A DNA stretch of 64,000 bases from assembly GCA_942492905.1 (NCBI GenBank), contig OW818657.1:744001-808000 (forward strand), written 5' to 3'. This document shows, in pieces, positions 17,011 to 26,057 of the stretch. The position numbers were made by a program, and so were the translations under genes. Under the pieces are notes generated by a model, which did not search any database, was not told the origin of the DNA, and worked only from the letters and a program-made list of their open reading frames with translations. Position 1 is the stretch's first letter. Every line of letters begins with the position of its first letter. Origin of the DNA: CAIZWU01 sp942492905. Lineage in GTDB: Bacteria; Verrucomicrobiota; Verrucomicrobiia; Verrucomicrobiales; V1-33.

Positions 17011-17799
17011 ATGAATATTGCCTCCCTGTTAACGATCCTTTTGCTGCTGGGCTCTACGCTGGGCCTGATGGCCGGGGCGAAGATTTCCGGATCTACAAAA
17101 TTTCAATTCAACGCCGGAAATGGCGAAGTCACTTTCGGCTGCGGCGGCATCAACAATCCAAGCAAAGAGAACGCCACCGGCACCCTGATGGTGCGGCTTT
17201 GGGCGCTGGATTCGCCTTATCAGGGGGGCGGCATCAACGGCAAGATTGTCGCCAGCTACAAGCTGGACGGACTGAACCCCGGATCCCATTACCCTAATGT
17301 CTCCAAAACCGTCAAAACCACGCTGCCCGGCCGGCGTGCGGCTTATGTCCTGTGTTTGACGGTGATGGAATACCAGGGCGGCGAGTATGTGGTCACCGAC
17401 TACCGGAATTTCTCCGGCAGCACCGTGCTCGAGCCTCCACTCTTGTTCACCATGAAGGCCCCGTGGCGCTGGCAGTCCAGCACGGAAGGGGGGACGGTGG
17501 AACTGGAAGTGGCTTCCATCACCCACACCCGTTCGGGCAATACCGGCTCGCTCAAATTGGCGGTCTGGGCCACCGATGCGCCCTATGCCGGCGGCAGCCT
17601 CCGGGGCTACCAGCTTGGCTTTGTGAAGAAGGACGCCCTTAAATCCGGATATTCTTATAACAACGTAAAGAATACGGCCAAATACGCACGTCCGCCGGCC
17701 GGCCGGTATTATGTCAATCTGATCCTCTCCGAGTTTGACGATGGAGAATACCGGATCGTGTCCTGGCTGGGCGGATCCACCCGGGTCGATTTCAAATGA
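17011..17799 (+). CDS. hypothetical exported protein with tandemly duplicated domain
   Basis: A 262-residue protein with a signal peptide (MNIASLLTILLLLGSTLGLMAG). The mature chain is two copies of a domain of about 100 residues. Copy one has TLMVRLWALDSPYQGGGINGK, then YVLCLTVMEYQGGEYVVTDY, then SGSTVLE. Copy two has SLKLAVWATDAPYAGGSLRGY, then YYVNLILSEFDDGEYRIVSW, then GGSTRVDF. The pattern of alternating strands and conserved turns suggests a beta-sandwich of the carbohydrate-binding or fibronectin-like kind. I do not recognise the family. It is followed 81 bp later by a HIT protein gene on the same strand. Confidence 0.75.
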   Translation: MNIASLLTILLLLGSTLGLMAGAKISGSTKFQFNAGNGEVTFGCGGINNPSKENATGTLMVRLWALDSPYQGGGINGKIVASYKLDGLNPGSHYPNVSKTVKTTLPGRRAAYVLCLTVMEYQGGEYVVTDYRNFSGSTVLEPPLLFTMKAPWRWQSSTEGGTVELEVASITHTRSGNTGSLKLAVWATDAPYAGGSLRGYQLGFVKKDALKSGYSYNNVKNTAKYARPPAGRYYVNLILSEFDDGEYRIVSWLGGSTRVDFK

Positions 17800-17880
17800 C
17801 TTCAAAGATTGCTCTCTCCTCCGGTCCGGCTGACAGCTCCCGATGGGGGTGGAGCAAAAGATTTCCCCGTCCGCTTCCCA

Positions 17881-18297
17881 ATGATAGGATTCAAACTTCA
17901 TCCCCGTCTCGCCGATGGTTCCCATTGGCTGGGGCGCCTGGCCGGTTGTCAGATTCTGCTGAAGGACAATGCCTGTTTCCCCTGGCTGTTGATCGTGCCG
18001 GAGGTGGCGGGCGGGGTGGAGGATCTGCACCAGCTGGAGCCGTCACGCTATGCCGAGGTGATGGAGTTGGTGCGGGAACTGTCGTTGTTTGTGTCCGGTT
18101 ATTTCAAGCCGGATAAGTTGAACGTGGCCTGCATCGGGAATCAGGTGCGGCAGATGCACATTCATGTGGTGGGGCGCAGCGAAGGGGATGCGGCGTGGCC
18201 GGGGACGGTGTGGGCGAGCACAGTGAAGTCAGACTGGGAGCCGGGGCGGGTGGGGGAAATCCGTGAAGCCGTAAGGCGGACGCTGCATTTGGAATAA
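17881..18297 (+). CDS. HIT-family nucleotide-binding protein
   Basis: A 138-residue histidine-triad protein; ATG 17881 gives the expected length. The active-site segment is QMHIHVVGR. The middle and last histidines of the H-x-H-x-H motif are present and the first is Gln, as in the bacterial subfamily of about 140 residues with the pattern NxVxQLHxH and a following AWPGxVW, also visible here as AAWPGTVW. HIT proteins of this type hydrolyse nucleoside phosphates such as Ap4A or adenylated compounds. The gene ends 16 bp from the convergent glycosyltransferase gene. Confidence 0.85.
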   Translation: MIGFKLHPRLADGSHWLGRLAGCQILLKDNACFPWLLIVPEVAGGVEDLHQLEPSRYAEVMELVRELSLFVSGYFKPDKLNVACIGNQVRQMHIHVVGRSEGDAAWPGTVWASTVKSDWEPGRVGEIREAVRRTLHLE

Positions 18298-18313
18298 GAG
18301 CCCCGGGTCTTCC

Positions 18314-19495
18314 TTATCCATCGGCCAGTTTTTTGATAACAGCGGACAGGGCGGCGTAGTCCTGCTCGCCGCAGGTCAGGCTGCGGGGCAAGCCAGCGCA
18401 GGAGGCCTGTTTTTCCCGCCAGCCCAGTTCAGTGAGGTGTTCGAAGAAAGCGGTGAGGGATTCCTCGAGTGGTTCTGCGAAGGTCCAACCGGTGGCGTGC
18501 GAGGCGACCCAGCGGCCGGTTTCGGTAGTGGTATCGGAGAGAGCGGGGCAGGCGAAGAGGCCGCCTTCGTAAAGGCGGTTCGGGAGGAGCCACGTGGAGT
18601 TGGTCCCGGTATCGGCGAAGTCGAAGGTCCAGTTGAAATCGATTCGCCCGTAGATGTCCGCGAGGTCGCCGGGATATTGGTAGGCCCCGCCCCATTCCAG
18701 ATTGGGCAATCCTTCCAACAATGCCGCGATGCCGGCGGCATCGGTACCGGAAGGATAACCGCGCAGGTAAAAGTGCAGCTTGTTTGGGAAACGGACCGCC
18801 AGTTGCCGCATCAGCTCGATGCTGCGGCGGCAGCGGAACGCACCGAACAAGCCGATCACCCATGGATGGTCTCCGCGGGAGAGCTGGCGGCTGGTGCCCG
18901 GGGCTGCGGCGGGGTTGGCTTCGGCGACTCCAGTCGAAGGATACACTTTGTTTTCCAACAAAAAAACCGGACCGGTAAATCCCTGGAACGGCGTGAAGTA
19001 GTTTTTGACGAAGCCGGGGGAGGTGGTTACCAAGAGCGCGGTGCGGCGCAGGACGAAACGTTCCATGGCCCGCAGCAGCCTCCCGCGCAGACCCTGACCG
19101 AGCATGGCAGGCTGTACGTCCGCGAGTTCCAGCACGATAGGTGCCGGGGCGCCCGGCCGGCGCGCCATCCAGCGTGCGGCGAGGGCGAGCAGAGCGTTGT
19201 CCGTATTCACCACATAAAACGCGTCGGCCTGCCGCAGGGCGGAGCGATGCTGCCAGAGGCGGGGCAGGCTGCCGAGAAAGACAAAGGCGCGTTTCAGATA
19301 ACGGCGGTTCTCGGTGACGCCCAGTTCCACATTTTCCCAAAAGGGGGCTTCCTCCACTTTGTCACGGTTCCGGTGGAACATGTACCCCAACACTTCCCAG
19401 CCCGTGGCCTGAAGGGCTGCGACGCGCTTCCTGACCCGGGCATCGCCGCGCTCATGGGCGAAGCAGGCGAGGAGGGAGCGGTCGGTTTCGGGCAT
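18314..19495 (-). CDS. glycosyltransferase, family 4-like (ExoL-like)
   Basis: A 393-residue cytoplasmic GT-B-type protein without signal peptide. The N-terminal part resembles exopolysaccharide glycosyltransferases (SLLACFAHERGDARVRKRVAAL, VVNTDNALLALAARW, IVLELADVQPAMLGQGLRGR, LLVTTSPGFVKNYF). The C-terminal domain holds WVIGLFGAFRCRRSIELM and the donor-side segment DFADTGTNSTWLLPNRLYEGGLFACP, equivalent to the E-x7-E/P-x-R-x-YE nucleotide-sugar region. Probable role: sugar transfer in surface polysaccharide synthesis. It lies downstream of the minus-strand EF-G gene, with the terminator at 19641-19676 between them, so it is probably transcribed separately. Confidence 0.78.
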   Translation of the reverse strand: MPETDRSLLACFAHERGDARVRKRVAALQATGWEVLGYMFHRNRDKVEEAPFWENVELGVTENRRYLKRAFVFLGSLPRLWQHRSALRQADAFYVVNTDNALLALAARWMARRPGAPAPIVLELADVQPAMLGQGLRGRLLRAMERFVLRRTALLVTTSPGFVKNYFTPFQGFTGPVFLLENKVYPSTGVAEANPAAAPGTSRQLSRGDHPWVIGLFGAFRCRRSIELMRQLAVRFPNKLHFYLRGYPSGTDAAGIAALLEGLPNLEWGGAYQYPGDLADIYGRIDFNWTFDFADTGTNSTWLLPNRLYEGGLFACPALSDTTTETGRWVASHATGWTFAEPLEESLTAFFEHLTELGWREKQASCAGLPRSLTCGEQDYAALSAVIKKLADG

Positions 19496-19640
19496 GAGGG
19501 CAGACAGGGAGAATCATGGAGAATGACGGGAAATCAATGGAAGGCGCTACCTTTGGCGGCAAAGGAACGACTGGCCGCGGCGGCCTTTGGCGGAACGAGC
19601 CCGTCAGGAGCCACTGGCTGACGGCAAGGTGATGAAAACA

Positions 19641-19676
19641 AAAACCCCGCTGCCCTGGAGAGGACAGCGGGGTTTT
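19641..19676 (-). terminator. intrinsic terminator after the minus-strand EF-G gene
   Basis: A 12-bp perfect stem (AAAACCCCGCTG paired with CAGCGGGGTTTT) surrounds a 12-nt loop that can pair further. In the minus orientation it is followed by TTTTTGTTTT. It lies 21 bp past the EF-G stop codon. Confidence 0.88.
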
Positions 19677-19696
19677 GTGATTGCTGCGGAGCCGGA

Positions 19697-21793
19697 TTAT
19701 TTGGCGGCGCGGAGGGCTTCTTCCTTGGCCTTGGCCTTGGCGATGACGTCGTCGGAGACGTTCTTCGGACAAGGGGCGTAGTGGCTGAACTCCATGGAGA
19801 ACTGGCCGCGGCCGGAGGTCATGGTGCGCAGATCGCCGATGTAACCGAACATGGCGCTGAGGGGGGCTTCGGCTTTGACGCGGATGCCGCCGGGGGTGCC
19901 GTCCTGGCCTTGGATGACGCCGCGCCGGCGGTTCAAGTCGCCAATGACGTCACCGACTTTTTCCTCGGGAGCGAAGACGTCGAGTTTCATGATAGGCTCC
20001 AGGATCTGCGGGCCGGCTTTCGGCATGGTCTGACGATAGGCGGCTTTGGAGGCGATTTCGAAGGCGAGGGCGCTCGAGTCCACCGCGTGGGAGCCACCAT
20101 CGAGGAGGACGACTTTAAAGTCCAAGCAGGGGTAACCGGCGAGGGGGCCTTTGCTGACCATGCCTTTGAAGCCTTTTTCCACGGCGGGGATGTATTCCTT
20201 GGGAACGTTGCCGCCGACGACTTTGGACTCGAAGATGAAGCCGGAACCGGCCTCGCCGGGTTCGATCCGGTAGTCGATCTTCGCGAACTGACCGGAACCA
20301 CCGGATTGCTTCTTGTGGGTGTAGCTGTCGCTGACTTCCCGGGTGATGGTTTCGCGGTAGGCGACCTGTGGAGCCCCAACAATCACTTCCACCTTGTGGG
20401 TGCGCTTCAGGATGTCGATTTTGATGTCGAGGTGAAGTTCGCCCATGCCCTTGAGGATCATTTCCTTGGTTTCCTCGTCGGTTTCGACGCGGAAGGAAGG
20501 ATCTTCCTGGATCATCTTGCCGATGGCGTTGGCCAGCTTTTCAGCGTTGGCCTTGTCCTTGGGAGCGACGGCGATGGATATGACGGGATCGGGGAACACC
20601 ATCGGCTCGAGGGTAGCCGGGTTTTTCTCGTCGCAGAGGGTGTGGCCGGTCTGCACGTTCTTCAAACCGACGATGGCTACGATGTCACCCGCCTGGGCGG
20701 AGTCGATTTCCTTGCGGTCATCGGCGTGCATTTCAACCATGCGGCTGATGCGCTCGGTCTTGCCAGTGAAGGAGTTGAGGACGGTATCGCCTTTTTTGAT
20801 GGTGCCCGAGTAGATGCGGGTGAAGGTCAGGGCACCGAACTTGTCGTCCATGATCTTGAAGGCGAGGCCGCGGAACGGAGCCTTCGGATCAATGATGGCG
20901 AATTTGCCGGTTTCGTTGCCCTCGGCGTCCACTTCGGGGAGGGGCCTTACGTCGGTCGGGGACGGGAGGTAGTCCACCACGGCGTCAAGGACGAGTTGGA
21001 GGCCCTTGTTTTTGAAGGAGGAACCGCAGTAGGTCGGGAAGAACACCAGATCGATAGTGCCCTTGCGGATACACTTCTTGAGGGTCTCGACATCGGGTTC
21101 GATGCCTTCGAGATATTGCTCCATGGCGGCGTCGTCCTGCTCGACGGCGATGTCGATGAGGGCGGCGCGGTATTCCTTGGCTTTTTCCACCATGTCAGCG
21201 GGGATTTCCCCGATGGTGAAGTTCTCGGGCTGTCCGGATTCGTCCCAAACGTGGGCCTTCATTGTGAGAAGATCGACCACGCCGGAGAAGTCGCCTTCAA
21301 TGCCGATGGGGAGGACCATGACGAGGGGGAGGGCACCGAGGATCTTCTTCACCTGAGCGACCACTCGATAGAAGTCGGCACCCGTGCGGTCCAGCTTGTT
21401 CACATAAATGACGCGGGAAACCTTGGAATCGTTGGCGTAGCGCCAGTTGGTTTCGGATTGGGGCTCCACTCCGCCGGAACCGCAGAACACGCCCACGCCG
21501 CCGTCAAGCACCTTGAGGGAACGGTAAACTTCGATGGTGAAGTCCACGTGACCGGGGGTGTCGATGACGTTGAATTGGTAACCTTTCCAGAAGCAGGTGG
21601 TGGCGGCGGACTGAATGGTGATGCCGCGTTCGGCTTCCTGTTCCATGAAGTCCATGGTGGAGGCGCCGTCGTGCACTTCACCGATTTTGTGGATCTTGCC
21701 GGTAAGCTTGAGGATACGTTCGGTGGTGGTCGTTTTGCCCGCATCAACGTGGGCGAAAATGCCGATGTTGCGGTATTTGCTGAGGTCCTTCAT
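19697..21793 (-). CDS. elongation factor G paralogue (second EF-G)
   Basis: A 698-residue complete EF-G: G1 AHVDAGKT, switch I with AERGITIQSAATT, G3 DTPGHVDF, G4 NKLD, and domains II-V to a C-terminus FSMEFSHYAPCPKNV. It is a different paralogue from the fusA in the str operon (for example GSGGVEPQSETNWR instead of GVAGVQPQSETVWR), with its own terminator, and it is transcribed away from that operon. Bacteria with two EF-Gs can divide translocation and ribosome recycling between them (the spdEFG/Borrelia-type split). Whether that applies here cannot be decided from sequence alone. No Shine-Dalgarno precedes ATG 21793. Confidence 0.92.
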   Translation of the reverse strand: MKDLSKYRNIGIFAHVDAGKTTTTERILKLTGKIHKIGEVHDGASTMDFMEQEAERGITIQSAATTCFWKGYQFNVIDTPGHVDFTIEVYRSLKVLDGGVGVFCGSGGVEPQSETNWRYANDSKVSRVIYVNKLDRTGADFYRVVAQVKKILGALPLVMVLPIGIEGDFSGVVDLLTMKAHVWDESGQPENFTIGEIPADMVEKAKEYRAALIDIAVEQDDAAMEQYLEGIEPDVETLKKCIRKGTIDLVFFPTYCGSSFKNKGLQLVLDAVVDYLPSPTDVRPLPEVDAEGNETGKFAIIDPKAPFRGLAFKIMDDKFGALTFTRIYSGTIKKGDTVLNSFTGKTERISRMVEMHADDRKEIDSAQAGDIVAIVGLKNVQTGHTLCDEKNPATLEPMVFPDPVISIAVAPKDKANAEKLANAIGKMIQEDPSFRVETDEETKEMILKGMGELHLDIKIDILKRTHKVEVIVGAPQVAYRETITREVSDSYTHKKQSGGSGQFAKIDYRIEPGEAGSGFIFESKVVGGNVPKEYIPAVEKGFKGMVSKGPLAGYPCLDFKVVLLDGGSHAVDSSALAFEIASKAAYRQTMPKAGPQILEPIMKLDVFAPEEKVGDVIGDLNRRRGVIQGQDGTPGGIRVKAEAPLSAMFGYIGDLRTMTSGRGQFSMEFSHYAPCPKNVSDDVIAKAKAKEEALRAAK

Positions 21794-22225
21794 GTCGGAT
21801 AATGGCTTCTGGTTAGGGCGCGGGGGATCGCGCCGGGGGGCGAATCCCTAGTCGGGAATTGCGGTTTCGCAATCCTGGAATCGGTTTTGCGGTTTTTTTC
21901 CCGGGAGTGTGGAGTCAACCCCCGCCAGAGCAGAAAGCAACGCTTGGTTGGGTGGGGTGGGCGCGGGTTTCTCAAGTGGCTACAGCATGTGCAGCCAGCC
22001 GTTTGGTGGCAAAAGGCAGGCGCCGGACCCTTCTCTTTGGTCATTAGTCCGGCAACGTCCACGCCATCATGCCCCCCGGTTTTCGGTTTTTATCGGGTGA
22101 TGGGGTTGCACCCTTTGTCACAACGACCTTCTCTTCAGCGCCGGCGGGCTTTCCGTAACAATCCGGTGAGATCCCTCCCGCTCATTCCAAGCGTCCCGGA
22201 TTGGACTGCCTGTAGTGAATAACAT
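21794..22225. other. non-coding region between the divergent EF-G and ribosomal operons
   Basis: No credible gene here. A short hairpin, ATTGCG-GTTT-CGCAAT (21858-21873), lies in what would be the leader of the minus-strand EF-G mRNA. Around it are three short copies of the word CCGCAA/TTGCGG (near 21860, 21865 and 21885). I could not find a convincing minus-strand promoter. The frames here are short and have no recognisable content. Confidence 0.45.
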
Positions 22226-22255
22226 GTGACAATGGAAGTGTGTGACGCTGATAAT
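22226..22255 (+). promoter_or_regulatory. candidate upstream promoter of the str-S10-spc cluster
   Basis: GTGACA (22226-22231) is followed after 18 bp by GATAAT (22250-22255). Each hexamer matches consensus at five of six positions. It lies about 290 bp before rpsL and would give a long leader. Confidence 0.5.
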
Positions 22256-22341
22256 AAGGGATGCCGAAATGCTATGAATGGTCGGTCGGTCAAGGGTTGC
22301 CGCATTCCTGCGGGACAAGGAAAGAAAAGAACAAAAACCAG

Positions 22342-22369
22342 TTGCGGACCGGAAAAGGCCTCCTATAAT
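22342..22369 (+). promoter_or_regulatory. candidate proximal promoter of the str-S10-spc cluster
   Basis: TTGCGG (22342-22347), a 16-bp spacer and a perfect TATAAT (22364-22369). Transcription would start near 22376, leaving a leader of about 165 nt before rpsL. Such a leader could carry ribosomal-protein feedback control, though I see no clear conserved structure in it. The same -35 word occurs before the TPR gene at 49776. Confidence 0.65.
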
Positions 22370-22541
22370 CGCCCCTCCTTCCTCGGCCCTGCAAACTTCA
22401 TCGTTTGTGTTCCGCATAGGATTTATCGGAACGCAGTGCCGGAAAAGTTGCTGCGAATAGTTTGGTCGGACGCCTTGTCGTCCGGGTTTGGCTGTCCCGG
22501 TGGATCCTCTGATGAGAAGGTATTCCACACTTTCAGACGCC

Positions 22542-22955
22542 ATGCCCACCATTAACCAGCTTGTCACCAAAGGACGCCGTCCCAAGACGGAAAAGTCCAA
22601 GTCGCCCGCTCTGGCCGATTGCCCACAGCGCCGTGGGGTCTGCCTCCAAGTGATGACCCGCACCCCCAAGAAGCCGAACTCCGCGCTTCGTAAGGTCGCC
22701 AAGGTCCGGCTCACCAACGGCTTCGAAGTCATCGCCTACATCGGTGGTGAAGGCCACAACCTCCAGGAGCACTCCATCGTCCTCGTCCGCGGGGGCCGGG
22801 TAAAGGATTTGCCTGGTGTCCGTTACCACATCGTCCGTGGTTCCCTCGACTGTCTCGGCGTCGATAAACGCCGCAAGGGCCGTTCCAAATACGGTGCCAA
22901 ACGTCCGAAGCCCGGCCAACCCGCCGCTCCCGTCAAGAAGGGCGGCAAGAAGTAA
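22542..22955 (+). CDS. rpsL: 30S ribosomal protein S12
   Basis: 137 residues with the family core PTINQLVTKGRRP, VCLQVMTRTPKKPNSALRKVAKVRL, GEGHNLQEHS and LPGVRYHIVRG, then a lysine-rich tail. S12 lines the decoding centre; the PKKPNSALRK segment includes the lysine (PKKPNS) where streptomycin-resistance changes arise, here the wild-type residue. ATG 22542 begins MPTINQL, the conserved start; an in-frame upstream start at 22488 adds unrelated residues. First gene of the ribosomal cluster. Confidence 0.97.
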   Translation: MPTINQLVTKGRRPKTEKSKSPALADCPQRRGVCLQVMTRTPKKPNSALRKVAKVRLTNGFEVIAYIGGEGHNLQEHSIVLVRGGRVKDLPGVRYHIVRGSLDCLGVDKRRKGRSKYGAKRPKPGQPAAPVKKGGKK

Positions 22956-23002
22956 GCTTCTTCCGGTCATCCACTTTACTCAATTCCTACCGACTTACTC
23001 TT

Positions 23003-23476
23003 ATGGCCCGCAGAAAGCGCGTTTACAAAAAAGCCGACCTCAGGGACGCCCGTTACGACAGCTCCGTTGTCGCCAAGCTCGTCAACCGTCTCATGTATGA
23101 TGGTTCCCGTTCCGTCGCCGAACGCATTGTGTATGCGGCAATCGACAAGGTGAACGATGGAGCCCAGACCGTGGACCCTCTCGAAATCCTGAACCGCGCC
23201 GTGGAAAATGCCAAGCCCCGCCTGGAAGTGAAAAGCCGCCGCGTTGGTGGTGCCACTTATCAAGTGCCGCTGGAAGTCGCTCCGGACCGTTCCGAGTCCC
23301 TCGCGATGCGTTGGCTGATCAACTTTGCCCGCAAGCGTAAAGGGGTCCCAATGCACCTCGCCCTCGCCAACGAAATCCGCGATGCCAGCACCAATCAGGG
23401 CAACGCCGTCCGCAAACGCGACGACGTGCACAAGATGGCCCAGGCCAACCGCGCCTTCGCCCACTTCCGCTGGTAG
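23003..23476 (+). CDS. rpsG: 30S ribosomal protein S7
   Basis: 157 residues, normal length. Characteristic segments are MARRKRVYKKADLRDARYDSS, MYDGSRSVAERIVYAAID, AVENAKPRLEVKSRRVGGATYQVP and RKRDDVHKMAQANRAFAHFRW. S7 nucleates assembly of the 30S head and in many bacteria is the translational regulator of the str operon. 47 bp after rpsL. Confidence 0.97.
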   Translation: MARRKRVYKKADLRDARYDSSVVAKLVNRLMYDGSRSVAERIVYAAIDKVNDGAQTVDPLEILNRAVENAKPRLEVKSRRVGGATYQVPLEVAPDRSESLAMRWLINFARKRKGVPMHLALANEIRDASTNQGNAVRKRDDVHKMAQANRAFAHFRW

Positions 23477-23552
23477 TAGGCTGCGTTTCAGCACCCTCCT
23501 TTCGTTCCGCTTCCTTTTTTAGAAGACCCTTCTCTCTCCCTCCGTCCCCGTC

Positions 23553-25721
23553 ATGGCTGATCCCCGTAACAGTCCCAACCGCCAATATCCGCTGGAGCGT
23601 ACCCGAAATATCGGGATCTCCGCGCACATTGACGCGGGGAAGACCACGTTGACGGAGCGGATCCTGTTCTACACAGGCATGATTCACCGCATCGGTGAAG
23701 TGCATGATGGAGCGGCCACGACCGACTGGATGGAGCAGGAAAAAGAGCGCGGGATTACGATCACTTCCGCTGCGGTCACCACCAAGTGGAAGCAGCTCCC
23801 CAATCCCGGTGTCTTCAAAATGTTTGAAGGCGAAGAGATGCGGGTAAATATCATCGACACTCCCGGCCACGTGGATTTCACGGCCGAGGTGGAACGCTCC
23901 CTCCGGGTACTTGATGGAGTGATTCTGGTTTATTGCGGCGTCGCCGGTGTCCAGCCCCAGTCCGAAACGGTCTGGCGCCAAGCCACCAAGTATAACGTCC
24001 CCCGGATGGCCTTCGTCAATAAGATGGACCGCACCGGTGCCGACTTTAACAAGGCTGTCAGTGAACTCCGTTCCAAACTCGGAGCCAACGCCCACCCGAT
24101 CCTGATCCCGATCGGTGCCGAAGATCAGCTCAAGGGCGTGATCGACGTCATTGGCAAACAATCCATCATGTATTCGGATGCTGAGAAACTCGGCTCCACC
24201 TACGAATACGGCCCTCTGACCGAGGAGCAAAAAATGATCGCCGATGCGGCCTACGACGATCTCACCGCCGCTCTTTGCGACGTGGATGAACAGCTCGGCA
24301 TGATGTTCCTCGAGGAAATGCCGATCACGGTCAAAGACGTGAAAAGCGCTCTCCGCCGCGCCGTCATCGCCAACCAGATCGTTCCAGTTGCTGGTGGTTC
24401 CGCTTTCAAGAATAAGGGCGTTCAGGCTCTCCTCGACGCCGTTGTCGATTATCTTCCCAATCCCCTCGACATTCAGCCGCAGATCGGTCACGACGCGGAT
24501 GATCTCGACAAGAAGATCGAAGTTTCTCCGGACGATAACGGCAAGTTTGTCAGTCTCGGTTTCAAGCTCTGGTCCGACAAATTCGTCGGCAAGCTGGTTT
24601 TCTTCCGCGTCTACCGCGGCAAAGTTTCCAAGGGAGACCAGATTTACAACCCCCGCACCCGCAAGAGGGAGCGCGTGGGCCGCCTGATCCAAATCCAGGC
24701 CAATCAGCACACGGACATCGAAACCTGTTATTCCGGTGATATCGCCGCCATCGTCGGCCTCAAGGAACTCCGGACCGGTGATACCCTTTGCGACGAAAGT
24801 GCTGAAATCCTCCTCGAGCCACCGACCTTCCCGGATCCCGTGATCTCGATGTCCATCGAACCCCGGACCAAAGCGGACCAGGAAAAAATGGCCGTCGCCC
24901 TTCAACGCCTCTCTGATGAAGATCCGACCTTCGTCGTCCGCACGGACGAAGAAACCGGCCAGACCATCATCGCCGGCATGGGTGAACTGCACCTCGAAAT
25001 TATCCGGGACCGCATGCTCCGCGAATTCAAGGTGGAAGTCGATTCCGGCAAACCCCAGATCGCCTACCGCGAATGCACCACCGTCGCCGCCGATGGCGAA
25101 GGCAAACTGGTCAAGCAGTCCGGTGGCCGCGGCCAATACGGCCACGTGGTTCTCAAAATGTATCCTTCCGAACGCGGTAAGGGCATCACCACTGAAAACA
25201 AGATCGTGGGCGGTTCCATTCCCAAGGAATACATCAAGCCTTCCATGGATGGCATCATCGAAGCCACCACCAACGGCATCATCGCCGGCTACCCGGTGGT
25301 CGATCTCCACATCGAATTGATCGATGGTTCCTTCCACGATGTGGACTCCAACGAAAACGCTTTCAAGATGGCGGCGATCTTCGCCATGAAGGACGCCTTC
25401 AAAAAAGCCAAGTGCCAACTCCTCGAGCCGATCATGGGCGTCGAATGCACCACCCCTGACGAATACCAGGGCGACATCATGGGTGACTTGAGCCGCCGTC
25501 GCGGACGCATCAACAGCATGGAAAGCCGTCAGAACGCTTCCATCGTTAATGCAGAAGTCCCCCTCTCGGAAATGTTCGGTTATTCCACCGCCATCCGCAC
25601 TCTTTCCTCCGGCCGTGCTTCCTACAGCATGCAACCCAGCCACTTCGAGCCGGTGCCCAACAACATCGTCGAACAGGTCGTCGAAGCCCGTGGGGGCGGC
25701 AACCGCCGCGGTGGCCAGTAA
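23553..25721 (+). CDS. fusA: elongation factor G (str-operon copy)
   Basis: 722 residues, the probable canonical translocase because of its operon position. It has AHIDAGKT (G1), EKERGITITSAAVTT (switch I), DTPGHVDF (G3), NKMD (G4), GGSAFKNKGVQ, the domain IV loop and the C-terminal SYSMQPSHFEPVPNN, with a glycine/arginine-rich tail EARGGGNRRGGQ. A short insertion (QLPNPGVFKMFEGEEMR) lies between switch I and G3. It is followed directly by rpsJ; the tuf gene that usually sits between them is missing. Confidence 0.96.
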   Translation: MADPRNSPNRQYPLERTRNIGISAHIDAGKTTLTERILFYTGMIHRIGEVHDGAATTDWMEQEKERGITITSAAVTTKWKQLPNPGVFKMFEGEEMRVNIIDTPGHVDFTAEVERSLRVLDGVILVYCGVAGVQPQSETVWRQATKYNVPRMAFVNKMDRTGADFNKAVSELRSKLGANAHPILIPIGAEDQLKGVIDVIGKQSIMYSDAEKLGSTYEYGPLTEEQKMIADAAYDDLTAALCDVDEQLGMMFLEEMPITVKDVKSALRRAVIANQIVPVAGGSAFKNKGVQALLDAVVDYLPNPLDIQPQIGHDADDLDKKIEVSPDDNGKFVSLGFKLWSDKFVGKLVFFRVYRGKVSKGDQIYNPRTRKRERVGRLIQIQANQHTDIETCYSGDIAAIVGLKELRTGDTLCDESAEILLEPPTFPDPVISMSIEPRTKADQEKMAVALQRLSDEDPTFVVRTDEETGQTIIAGMGELHLEIIRDRMLREFKVEVDSGKPQIAYRECTTVAADGEGKLVKQSGGRGQYGHVVLKMYPSERGKGITTENKIVGGSIPKEYIKPSMDGIIEATTNGIIAGYPVVDLHIELIDGSFHDVDSNENAFKMAAIFAMKDAFKKAKCQLLEPIMGVECTTPDEYQGDIMGDLSRRRGRINSMESRQNASIVNAEVPLSEMFGYSTAIRTLSSGRASYSMQPSHFEPVPNNIVEQVVEARGGGNRRGGQ

Positions 25722-25748
25722 TCCTTCAGTTCTTTTATCTCCATTCCC

Positions 25749-26057
25749 ATGCAAAACCAGCGCATCCGCATCCGCCTCCGGGCCTATGATTTCCGCACTC
25801 TCGATCGCAGCGTGACCGAGATCGTGGACACCGCCAAACGCACCGGAGCCCGCGTCGCCGGCCCCGTGCCTCTCCCGACCCGGATCGAAAAGTTCTCCGT
25901 GAACCGTTCCGTCCACGTTGACAAGAAGTCCGCCGAGCAGTTCGAAATCCGCACTCACAAGCGGCTTCTCGACATCGTCGATCCCACCGCCCGCACCGTG
26001 GATGAGCTGAAGAAGCTCAATCTCCCCGCCGGTGTCGATATTTCCATCAAGATTTAA
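25749..26057 (+). CDS. rpsJ: 30S ribosomal protein S10
   Basis: 102 residues with QRIRIRLRAYDFRTLDRSV, GARVAGPVPLPTRIEKFSVNRS and EIRTHKRLLDIVDPTARTVDELKKLNLPAGVDISIKI. S10 belongs to the 30S head and also, as NusE, to antitermination complexes. It starts 27 bp after fusA, so the str and S10 operons are physically joined. Confidence 0.97.
   Translation: MQNQRIRIRLRAYDFRTLDRSVTEIVDTAKRTGARVAGPVPLPTRIEKFSVNRSVHVDKKSAEQFEIRTHKRLLDIVDPTARTVDELKKLNLPAGVDISIKI

Noticed and set aside
19781..21802. 673-codon + strand frame
   Set aside because: Antisense of the minus-strand EF-G; Gly/Asp/Val-rich text typical of such shadows.
21794..22541. tRNA or small RNA gene in the gap between the EF-G genes
   Set aside because: I looked for cloverleaf arms and CCA ends and saw none; only a short hairpin and promoters can be supported.
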